Below, one piece after another: positions 7,543 to 13,004 of a stretch of DNA of 13,004 nt. Within the stretch, counting starts at the first letter, position 1, and each line of letters begins with the position of its first letter. The stretch is from PCC-7336 sp039817825 (GTDB taxonomy: Bacteria > Cyanobacteriota > Cyanobacteriia > Thermostichales > PCC-7336): positions 1 to 13,004 of the forward strand of contig JBCBVA010000109.1 in assembly GCA_039817825.1 (NCBI GenBank), in the 5' to 3' direction. A program made the position numbers and the translations under genes. The notes beneath the pieces are model-generated. The model worked only from the letters and a program-made list of their open reading frames with translations. It searched no databases and had not been told where the DNA came from.

Positions 7543-7799
7543 CCGTGTCCTCGACTGGGTAAGAACGTTTTAATTGCTTCGATGGTTCCAGAACATCTGC
7601 CAATAGCAAAACCCGAGCAAGTCCCGAGCGATTGGCCCTCTCCCTGGCGCTGGCGAGCGTACAATACTAGGGCTAGAGGTGTTCGTGCTCCGTTCTGAGT
7701 TAAGTCCAACGCTTAGTCGAACGACGATGGTTGCACCAACCTCTGCCCGTTCAAATCTCGATATAGACAATCTAATCTCAATAGACCGTGAGGTGCACC
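7543..7799. other. leader region of frr
   Basis: 257 nt with no credible gene. TACAAT at 7660-7665 is a plausible -10 element for frr, and would give a leader of about 130 nt. No well-spaced -35 was found: TTGGCC at 7632 is 22 nt away, which is too far. The GAGG at 7790-7793 is the frr ribosome binding site. Weak palindromic patches in the leader do not amount to a recognisable riboswitch. Confidence 0.4.
7790..7793 (+). promoter_or_regulatory. ribosome binding site deciding the GTG start of frr
   Basis: GAGG lies six nt upstream of the GTG at 7800. The protein from 7800 begins MELSDVEEYMQ, matching the usual start of ribosome recycling factors. The GTG at 7788 would add four residues (MRCT) and would place this Shine-Dalgarno inside the coding region. 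Confidence 0.65.
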
Positions 7800-8348
7800 G
7801 TGGAACTATCGGACGTCGAAGAGTATATGCAAAAGGCCATCCAGGCCACGCAGCGAAACTTCAACACCATTCGCACGGGACGCGCCAGCACCAGCCTGCT
7901 CGATCGCGTTCAGGTGGACTATTACGGTGCCCCTACCCCCCTCAAATCGCTGGCCAACATCGGCACCCCAGACAGCAGCACCATCAGCATTCAACCATTC
8001 GATGCCTCTGCCATGAGCGACATCGAGCGGGCGATCGCCATGTCAGATATTGGCCTCACCCCCAACAACGATGGCAAGATGATTCGCCTCAACATTCCAC
8101 CACTCACAGAAGAGCGCCGCAAAGACTTGGTCAAAATGGTGGGCAAGCTAGCTGAAGAAGGCAAAGTCTCCGTCCGCAACATTCGTCGGGACGGAATCGA
8201 CAGCATTCGCAAGCAGGAAAAGAGCTCGGAGATTTCCGAAGACGAATCTAAAGATCTTCAGGATTCCATCCAGAAACTAACGGATAAGTACGTCAAGAAA
8301 ATCGACGAAATCACCAAGGCCAAGGAAGTCGAAATCACCAGTGTCTAA
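7800..8348 (+). CDS. frr: ribosome recycling factor
   Basis: Acts with EF-G to split the post-termination ribosome, freeing mRNA and tRNA; cytosolic and essential in bacteria. The 182 residues match the normal family length. Signatures: 'NTIRTGRAS' in the first helix, 'IPPLTEERR' entering the long helical bundle, and 'VRNIRRDGID'. The middle portion (about residues 30-102) is the small beta domain II. GTG start at 7800, chosen from the GAGG and the family N-terminus. In many bacteria frr follows pyrH; here a permease gene lies upstream and pyrH is not in the window. A strong intrinsic terminator follows. Confidence 0.96.
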   Translation: MELSDVEEYMQKAIQATQRNFNTIRTGRASTSLLDRVQVDYYGAPTPLKSLANIGTPDSSTISIQPFDASAMSDIERAIAMSDIGLTPNNDGKMIRLNIPPLTEERRKDLVKMVGKLAEEGKVSVRNIRRDGIDSIRKQEKSSEISEDESKDLQDSIQKLTDKYVKKIDEITKAKEVEITSV

Positions 8349-8351
8349 GCT

Positions 8352-8366
8352 CTAGCGCAGCGCTAG
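8352..8366. repeat. 15-bp perfect palindrome after frr
   Basis: CTAGCGC-A-GCGCTAG is perfectly symmetric around A8359 and starts three nt after the frr stop codon. The loop would be too small for a full hairpin in RNA, so a DNA-binding site or chance are the alternatives. The next bases contain three short repeats of GTCTTA. Confidence 0.4.
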
Positions 8367-8393
8367 TCTTAACGGTCTTAGTCTTAAAGTCTC

Positions 8394-8437
8394 AAACCAG
8401 GTTTCCCCGTACGCGGATGGGAGACCTGGTTTCTTTT
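8394..8437 (+). terminator. intrinsic terminator of frr
   Basis: A 14-bp stem: 8394-8407 (AAACCAGGTTTCCC) pairs with 8419-8432 (GGGAGACCTGGTTT), with a single G-T wobble and an 11-nt loop. CTTTT follows directly (8433-8437). It is oriented for frr. Read from the minus strand the stem lacks a T-tract, so it is less likely to end the convergent gene. Confidence 0.85.
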
Positions 8438-8478
8438 CATGCCGTCAGTTTGGGCTTTTGGAAGTGATAGTCAACTCT

Positions 8479-9921
8479 CTATCCCACTAGCCGTTTGAGA
8501 ATCGGGATGCGTGACAGTAAGCAGTAGTCCAAAACCAGTACGGTAACGAGCGATATGCCCACGAGTGGAAATACCACACCCAAGACAGCAACCATTGCTA
8601 ACGGAATGCGCCTATGTCGCAGATGAGTCGGCATCGGAGGGGCACCAGCCAATCCAGACCCGTACGGTCTTCTCTGCCACCACATCACAGCACCGGTGAC
8701 AGACAGCAGAATTGTGACCAAGGAGGCTAACAGCATCGCTATCTGGTTTACCCAGCCGAAATACTTGCCCATATGGATCGAGATTCCGAGTTCAACTACT
8801 TTTGGGACAACGCCGTAGTCATTCCAACCCACGTTTGCTAGCAACTCGCCACTGTAGCGGTCCATATGCATGGTGACCTCTTGCGTGGGGTCGTTCGGAA
8901 ATGCAGACACCGTATACACTCCGGTCTCATCCTCCGGAAAAGCAACGCTAAATCCTGGAGGCGCTCCGACTTCCAGTGCCAGCGCTACAACGTTGTTAAA
9001 CACTTCTGGGGTGGGGTCAGGAATACTGTCTGCTGAAGTAAGTTGCACTTGTCCCTTGTTTGGAGGCGAATCGGGCAGCGTCGAGACCGGTATGGGCATT
9101 TGTTCGGCAGCCCACGGCACAAACAGCTCACCACGCTGGTTGAGCGCTCCAGTTAAGACAGTCGATTGCGGTACGTCATCCCACATTTGGGCGGGGAACC
9201 GTCCCCAGACTTGAGCAAAGCTGTCTCCCCAAAAGCCCGTCCAGGGAAGTCCAGTCACCACTAGAAACGCGATCGCTAGCAGGCCATATACACCCGGAAC
9301 GGCATGAAGATCCCGCCAAAATATACGTTTATTGTTGCTCCACAGCCTTGGGATCAATGTGCCTGCCAGAGTTATGTTACGACGGGGAAACCAGAGATAG
9401 GCTCCGGAGATCAACAACACCAATGTCCAACAGGCGGCTAGCTCGATGAGATAGTCTCCCCATCGACCGATGAACAAATCGCCATGTATCTTGCGGGCGA
9501 TCGCCTGTAAGTTTCGCTCTTCATCCCGCACCCCCAACACTTGACCGACATAGGGGTCGACAAATACAGCTAAACTTTTGTCTTCTGTTGAGACAATCAC
9601 CTCAGCAGTACGATTTTTGGAAGGGCTCGGTATGAACTTAGTAACCGTCGATTCAGGATAGGCAGCACGAGCGCTATCCACTTGCTCGGTGTAAGACAGT
9701 TGCTGGGACGCAGGCTGAACAAACATCATATTGCCGTACATCACGGCATCTAACTGTGGCTTAAACAGATAGATAATACCTGTTGTACCGAGAATTAACA
9801 TAAAGGGAATTACAAATAGTCCAGCATAAAAATGCCAGCGCCATACAGTTTGATAGAAACGATTTCTGGGCAAAGAGTTAGAGATTGGCTCTGCCGCGAC
9901 ATTCTTCGAAGAGTCATTCAT
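8479..9921 (-). CDS. PepSY-associated TM protein (PiuB-like)
   Basis: Inner-membrane protein of the PepSY_TM family, 480 aa. Members are often iron-regulated and some act in ferric-siderophore reduction, but the activity of this one is not established. Five hydrophobic segments are visible: about 31-52, 155-178, 208-228, 392-415 and 439-468. The first two flank a PepSY-like soluble stretch (about 75-135), and a large, presumably periplasmic, domain (about 230-385) lies between the third and fourth. Membrane-edge histidines His30 (WRWHFYAG), His146 (IHGDLF), His206 (RDLHAVPG) and His383 (IHMGKYFG) are typical of the family and are candidate heme or metal ligands. The ATG at 9921 has only a weak Shine-Dalgarno. 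No TonB receptor or siderophore genes are in the window. It is convergent with frr. Confidence 0.9.
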   Translation of the reverse strand: MNDSSKNVAAEPISNSLPRNRFYQTVWRWHFYAGLFVIPFMLILGTTGIIYLFKPQLDAVMYGNMMFVQPASQQLSYTEQVDSARAAYPESTVTKFIPSPSKNRTAEVIVSTEDKSLAVFVDPYVGQVLGVRDEERNLQAIARKIHGDLFIGRWGDYLIELAACWTLVLLISGAYLWFPRRNITLAGTLIPRLWSNNKRIFWRDLHAVPGVYGLLAIAFLVVTGLPWTGFWGDSFAQVWGRFPAQMWDDVPQSTVLTGALNQRGELFVPWAAEQMPIPVSTLPDSPPNKGQVQLTSADSIPDPTPEVFNNVVALALEVGAPPGFSVAFPEDETGVYTVSAFPNDPTQEVTMHMDRYSGELLANVGWNDYGVVPKVVELGISIHMGKYFGWVNQIAMLLASLVTILLSVTGAVMWWQRRPYGSGLAGAPPMPTHLRHRRIPLAMVAVLGVVFPLVGISLVTVLVLDYCLLSRIPILKRLVG

Positions 9922-9952
9922 TCTAATCGTTCATAACAGGTAAAGCCGCTCA

Positions 9953-9981
9953 AGTATGTTCAGTGGCCTTATCAATGTCAA
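9953..9981 (-). promoter_or_regulatory. candidate promoter of the PepSY-TM gene
   Basis: On the minus strand TTGACA (9981-9976) is followed after 17 nt by CATACT (9958-9953), 31 nt before the start codon. A second TTGACA (9996-9991) lies 15 nt further upstream, with GATAAG (9973-9968) 17 nt after it. The two could be tandem overlapping promoters. No clear Fur-box palindrome was seen. Confidence 0.45.
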
Positions 9982-10071
9982 AAGACAGATTGTCAAACTA
10001 CAAGCAGTTGTGTCAGCAACTTATTAGCCAGTTTCCATAGCACGAAAAAATTGCACCAAATTACTGGAAAT

Positions 10072-10168
10072 TGTTACTAAGATCGAATTTCCGAAACAGT
10101 TCACTCACAAAACCGTCAGAGGTTTTATGTTTGTGAAAAATTAACAGTGCGAATATCTCTTAGTAACA
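10072..10168. repeat. 97-bp fold-back with 11-bp inverted ends
   Basis: TGTTACTAAGA (10072-10082) is the exact reverse complement of TCTTAGTAACA (10158-10168). Inside, TCACAAA (10105-10111) pairs with TTTGTGA (10130-10136), and AAAACC (10109-10114) with GGTTTT (10121-10126), so the whole block is an imperfect nested palindrome. It has no coding capacity and no obvious target-site duplication. Lying beside IS remnants, it may be a MITE-like element or a decayed IS end. Alternatively it is an extended structure upstream of the PepSY-TM promoter. Confidence 0.55.
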
Positions 10169-10304
10169 GTAGAGTCCCAAATATCGTCTGAGAGTTCAAG
10201 CGACGAAACGCACTCATTCGCATTGGATTGTGGCTGGCAAACGTCGAAAACAGCCCTCGGCTGTAAGGTCTGGCGTGTAGAGACTGCTACAGTCCTTGAT
10301 TTGA
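10169..10304. other. unassigned sequence between the fold-back and the IS982 remnant
   Basis: No gene or clear structure. Stop codons occur in frame with the transposase homology that begins at 10305, so this could be the decayed 5' part of the same IS982 element, but I cannot recognise transposase sequence in it. Confidence 0.4.
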
Positions 10305-10639
10305 AAGACCTCGGTAGATTGGTTCTATGGATTCAAGCTGTACCTGCTCATCAACAACAAAGGTGAGTTGCTCAATGTCAGGTTGACTCCCGGCAATGTG
10401 GATGACCACCGTCCGGTACCGCAATTGCTCGACTGATGGAAATGAGCGACAAGCTGCTCTTACGCAGGTGCGGCATTATCGAGTCCGTTAATGACCAGCT
10501 CAAGAACATCTCCCAGATTGAGCATTCTCGTCATCGCAGTCCCGTTAATTTCATGGTCAATTTGTTAGGGATTGCTTATTGTCATCAGCCGAAGAAGCCA
10601 TCCCTACATTTGCAGGGCATTTATGAGCTACAGGATTAA
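10305..10639 (+). pseudogene. IS982-family transposase remnant
   Basis: Two pieces of one transposase in different frames. Piece one, from 10305, reads KTSVDWFYGFK and then LLNVRLTPGNVDD, the IS982 region carrying a catalytic Asp, and stops at a TGA at 10434-10436. Piece two (10436-10639) reads DKLLLRRCGIIESVNDQLKN and then HSRHRSPVNF, with QPKKPSL near the end: the IS982 C-terminus. The family's segment between them ('LFGKLFADKGY' and following) is missing, so there is an internal deletion of some tens of codons as well as a frameshift. A TGA at 10302 sits directly before the recognisable start. Inactive. Confidence 0.85.
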
Positions 10640-10646
10640 CACGAAC

Positions 10647-10808
10647 TCACATTTGATAGCGTTGACGGTGCGCTTGAGTCTCGTCCCTACCCCGTTTGAT
10701 GACCTGCTCGCTGGTGCACTTTGGACACCTTACACACTCCGGCCAACGCAACTGGCGCACGCTTTCATAGCATTTGGCATCATCAAGCAGGTTGACCAGA
10801 TTCAGCAT
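10647..10808 (-). pseudogene. IS1595-family transposase, N-terminal fragment
   Basis: From an ATG at 10808 the minus strand encodes 53 residues beginning MLNLVNLLDDAKCYESVRQL, then WPECVRCPKC and VIKRGRD before a TGA at 10647-10649. This matches the N-terminal zinc-ribbon region of IS1595/ISXO2-like transposases common in cyanobacteria; the first two zinc cysteines (CVRCPKC) are visible. The second CxxC and the whole DDE catalytic domain are gone. The break falls about eight nt from the end of the IS982 remnant. Non-functional fragment. Confidence 0.75.
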
Positions 10809-10859
10809 CTGAGGATTACGTTGCTACTGCTCGTAAGCTAGCAGAGTGACGCTTCTGCA

Positions 10860-11090
10860 TCATCTCTCTGTAATCCATATAGAGCCCAGTACTAGGAAGA
10901 CTATGTCGCTCGGGACTTCGATGAAATTGAAGGGAGTTCCTGTTCGCTCGTTGAAAGTGCGATCGCAGTTGCGACAACGGAAGACAGAGTAGCCAAGGTT
11001 AGTTGTGCGTTTGAGACGAGCGGTACCGCTAGACGTGCAATAGGATAGTTCATTCAGTGCGAAGGGCAGGTGATTGAGTAGGGGTTTCAC
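10860..11090 (-). pseudogene. IS6-like transposase, N-terminal fragment
   Basis: A 76-codon frame. Residues 15-68 (10887-11048) resemble the N-terminus of IS6/IS240-type transposases that carry a zinc ribbon: 'SGTARLKRTTNLGYSVFRCR', the CRNC pair at residues 39-42, and 'NERTGTPFN'. The normal continuation ('VLLWRLRYKLSLRDLAEMF'-type) is replaced by an unrelated tail (GSIWITER) and a stop, so the catalytic domain is lost. Sequence before residue 15 is probably not original. The family call is from memory of conserved blocks and is less sure than for the two neighbours. Confidence 0.6.
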
Positions 11091-11142
11091 AGCCTACCAA
11101 ACTAGTCCACCCTCCAGAGAACTGAAATCTGACAGTTTCGTT

Positions 11143-12837
11143 CTAAACAGCTGGTTCTTGAATTCCCGAGACAATGGTCGAGATGGGCTTGCCATCCAGA
11201 TGTTCGGGGATGGGTGCACCCAGCAATGCCAGAACGGTGGGGCCAACATCAACTCCCTCAACGGGTTGAGTGGTTGAGCCCGGCTCAATTCCACTGCCTT
11301 TAGCGATCACAAAACCGTCATTAATGTGGCCACCCGGACGGGGGTAGGGAACGGGGCCAATTCTGCCTACTTGATGACTATCGACAACGCTAGTGGGATA
11401 GTTTTGCTTCCACAAAACGACTAGATCGGAGCAAGGAAGGCGATCGTAGTCGTTATCTTGAGTGGGATACTTGCGGGTGCGGACAACGCGATCGACAACA
11501 GGCTCTCCAGTTCGGGCATCAACCATACCCTCGAGCAATTCAGTCAGTTCGTCACAAACGTCATCGTACTCTTCCGGCAATACAATCCCATCGCGCTCTC
11601 GACCTTTCAGGTTGATGCGAACATCTCCGTCAGCAAACGAAGGTAGCGAAAAAGCTTTCATCTGTGGCCACAAACGGGAGTACCACATAGTTGGCATCCA
11701 GCCTTGCTCTATTCCCTCTCCCCTCAATATCCATGGAGCGACGAGGTCGTTATGAACGGGCTTCTGTAGTTTTCTCGGTAGCCTATTGCGGATAAACCGC
11801 TTTAGAGGATTGGGCTCGTGGTTTAAAGTCCAAACTTCACCTTGCCAAGAGTTGCGAATCGGGTTGACCAATTCGGGGCCAGGCTCCGTACCAACAACAC
11901 CAGGAGCCAGCGCCTGTTTACCAGGAAAATTCCAGCGATAGAGAGTTTCCGGCAGAATCACCTGGCTGAGGAGATCGACAATATTATTCCCCATGCCGTG
12001 GACAGAGAAGCAGACCACATGAGCATTCTCAGGGGCTTCCTCCAACATTTGACCGATGCCGCGATCGACCTCTTTGTACACATCCAAAACAGGTGAGTAA
12101 TCAGGAGCAACCCTTTGCTTATAGGCTGAATAGAGAGGGTGATCGGGCAGCGTCAGGTGAAGCAATTCGTGGCCAGCACTGTGGGCCTCCGGATAGGCGA
12201 CAACAAAGAGATCCCAATCTTCTTCATTCAACAAATCGCAATAAATCGTGTTGCGGGTTTTGAGGCTATCAAGCAGGGCATCGTACAGCCAGTGAGCATA
12301 CTTAGCATCTCCCCAGAACCCGTGATCGTTATACAAAACCTCATTTTTCCCGTATTTATCAATCACATCGGGTAGGAGGTTGCTCGGGATAGATTCACTG
12401 GGGGTGAAGGGATAGTGACCTCCCCATCCCAGAATCTGCTTACCATTGATGCGCTCGTTGAGACCGGAGGAAGGAAGGTCGAATGCCGCTACCCGTCTTT
12501 CGCCTAAAAATGCGTAAAACGGTGGAAACTCTTCAGCGAAATCAACGCCAAGGACTGATTCATCCCGACAAACACTGTAGTCCCCAGGAACAAACTTCTG
12601 AATATCCCACATACCTGTTTTATAAGGGCTGCAGCCGCTCCAGGCCATAGACCAAAGGCGCTCCGTGGAGCAAGCTGGGGTAGGACCTTCCGGATGGCTA
12701 ATGGTGTTGCGAATACGCCCATAAGTTCCGTCATGAATGAGTTTTTGCAGATTGGGTAGGTGACCCTCTGCAATCCACATCTCCATCAAATCAGGATCGA
12801 AGGCATCTAGTCCAATAGCAATTACTTGTTTTTTCAT
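11143..12837 (-). CDS. alkaline-phosphatase-superfamily phosphodiesterase/pyrophosphatase-like protein
   Basis: 564 aa. By fold this is a metal-dependent hydrolase of phosphodiester or pyrophosphate bonds (type I phosphodiesterase/nucleotide pyrophosphatase, COG3379-like); the substrate is unknown. Visible motifs: IGLDAFDPDL with metal-site Asp11; 'TPACSTERLW', where Ser57 or Thr58 would be the nucleophile; 'YPEAHSAGHELLH' (Glu217, His219, His223); 'FSVHGMG' with His280; 'VRINLKGRE', typical of the group; GGHINDGF (His504); and a C-terminal 'VDVGPTVLALLGAPIPEHLDGKPI' pattern typical of the superfamily. The usual S-D-H-G motif reads S-V-H-G here. No signal peptide, so probably cytoplasmic. The ATG at 12837 gives the expected first beta strand; the Shine-Dalgarno is weak. 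No operon partner: IS debris lies downstream and the window edge upstream. Confidence 0.85.
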   Translation of the reverse strand: MKKQVIAIGLDAFDPDLMEMWIAEGHLPNLQKLIHDGTYGRIRNTISHPEGPTPACSTERLWSMAWSGCSPYKTGMWDIQKFVPGDYSVCRDESVLGVDFAEEFPPFYAFLGERRVAAFDLPSSGLNERINGKQILGWGGHYPFTPSESIPSNLLPDVIDKYGKNEVLYNDHGFWGDAKYAHWLYDALLDSLKTRNTIYCDLLNEEDWDLFVVAYPEAHSAGHELLHLTLPDHPLYSAYKQRVAPDYSPVLDVYKEVDRGIGQMLEEAPENAHVVCFSVHGMGNNIVDLLSQVILPETLYRWNFPGKQALAPGVVGTEPGPELVNPIRNSWQGEVWTLNHEPNPLKRFIRNRLPRKLQKPVHNDLVAPWILRGEGIEQGWMPTMWYSRLWPQMKAFSLPSFADGDVRINLKGRERDGIVLPEEYDDVCDELTELLEGMVDARTGEPVVDRVVRTRKYPTQDNDYDRLPCSDLVVLWKQNYPTSVVDSHQVGRIGPVPYPRPGGHINDGFVIAKGSGIEPGSTTQPVEGVDVGPTVLALLGAPIPEHLDGKPISTIVSGIQEPAV

Positions 12838-12963
12838 GAAGCACTCACTGAAAAGTGAAAATTTTGAACGCTGGCCAGTAGCACATTTAAGATAGCCGAT
12901 GAGACCAACCTGGGTAGTCTGAAAGGCCCCATACTCCCCTAAGCCAGGTCAACGAACCAAACG

Positions 12964-13004
12964 ATGAAGAGATTCATCATGCTAAAAGAGTCAATTGACA
13001 GCTT
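12964..13004 (+). CDS. possible first codons of a plus-strand gene leaving the window
   Basis: From the ATG at 12964 the frame is open to the window end, as it is from the in-frame ATG at 12979, which has GAAGAG seven nt upstream. Only 13 codons are available and no product can be named. A 10-bp palindrome, GTCAATTGAC, lies at 12990-12999. If real, the gene would be divergent from the phosphodiesterase-like gene, and 12838-12963 would hold both promoters. Confidence 0.2.
   Translation, partial: MKRFIMLKESIDS

Larger units (their letters stand above)
10305..11048. mobile_element. cluster of decayed insertion sequences (three families)
   Basis: An IS982 remnant (+), an IS1595 fragment (-) and an IS6-like fragment (-) lie end to end in about 750 nt, with no intact transposase and no clear terminal repeats left. 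It separates the PepSY-TM gene from the phosphodiesterase-like gene and marks a repeated insertion site that tolerates disruption. Confidence 0.75.

Noticed and set aside
7679..8155. 158-codon plus-strand frame overlapping frr
   Set aside because: The composition is H/Q/R-rich and low in sequence sense. It overlaps frr in another frame and has no recognisable domain.
8870..9214. 114-codon plus-strand frame opposite the PepSY-TM gene
   Set aside because: Ser/Thr/Gly-rich antisense shadow of the periplasmic domain of the real gene.
9922..10071. Fur box upstream of the PepSY-TM gene
   Set aside because: GATAAG-like bits occur on the minus strand, but no 19-bp inverted GATAAT arrangement was found.
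10572..10841. 89-codon plus-strand frame across the IS debris
   Set aside because: It runs across the junction of the IS982 and IS1595 remnants and opposite the latter's coding strand; an artefact of the junction.
12838..12963. tRNA or small RNA gene near the right edge
   Set aside because: No cloverleaf arms, T-loop consensus or terminator hairpin could be found.

Overview
The window looks like cyanobacterial chromosome. The octamer GCGATCGC (HIP1, the highly iterated palindrome of many cyanobacteria) occurs at least eleven times. The gene content also fits: a glucan phosphorylase of the DUF3417 type, a Get3d-type ATPase with a C-terminal alpha-crystallin domain (a form associated with photosynthetic organisms), and a WD40 protein with the C-terminal tail common in cyanobacteria. 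Genus cannot be told from the sequence alone.

Layout, left to right. 1-801 is the 3' end of a WD40 beta-propeller gene that runs in from outside the window. 1024-3660 is glgP (glycogen breakdown). 3984-5096 is a ThiO-like FAD amine/glycine oxidase with a TTG start. The spacers on both sides of it carry three copies of a short inverted-repeat element (core CAGGCTTGCT ... AGCAAGCCTG) that I do not recognise as a named family. 5460-6638 is the Get3d-like ATPase, followed 34 nt later by an EamA/DMT-type permease (6673-7542), probably co-transcribed. 7800-8348 is frr (ribosome recycling factor), ended by a strong hairpin terminator. Convergent to it on the minus strand is a PepSY-TM membrane protein (8479-9921) with a promoter-like sequence upstream.

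9922-11142 has no intact gene. It holds a 97-bp fold-back structure with 11-bp inverted ends, then broken transposase pieces from three different insertion-sequence families packed side by side: IS982 (+), IS1595 (-) and an IS6-like piece (-). 11143-12837 (-) is an alkaline-phosphatase-superfamily phosphodiesterase-like protein. The last 40 bases may contain the first codons of another plus-strand gene.

Most genes are ordinary housekeeping or accessory functions with no single shared pathway. The parts that standard annotation would leave unexplained are the three-copy inverted-repeat family around the ThiO-like gene, the fold-back element beside the IS debris, and the non-canonical metal-site motif in the phosphodiesterase-like protein. 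I did not find convincing evidence of a wholly new multi-gene system.
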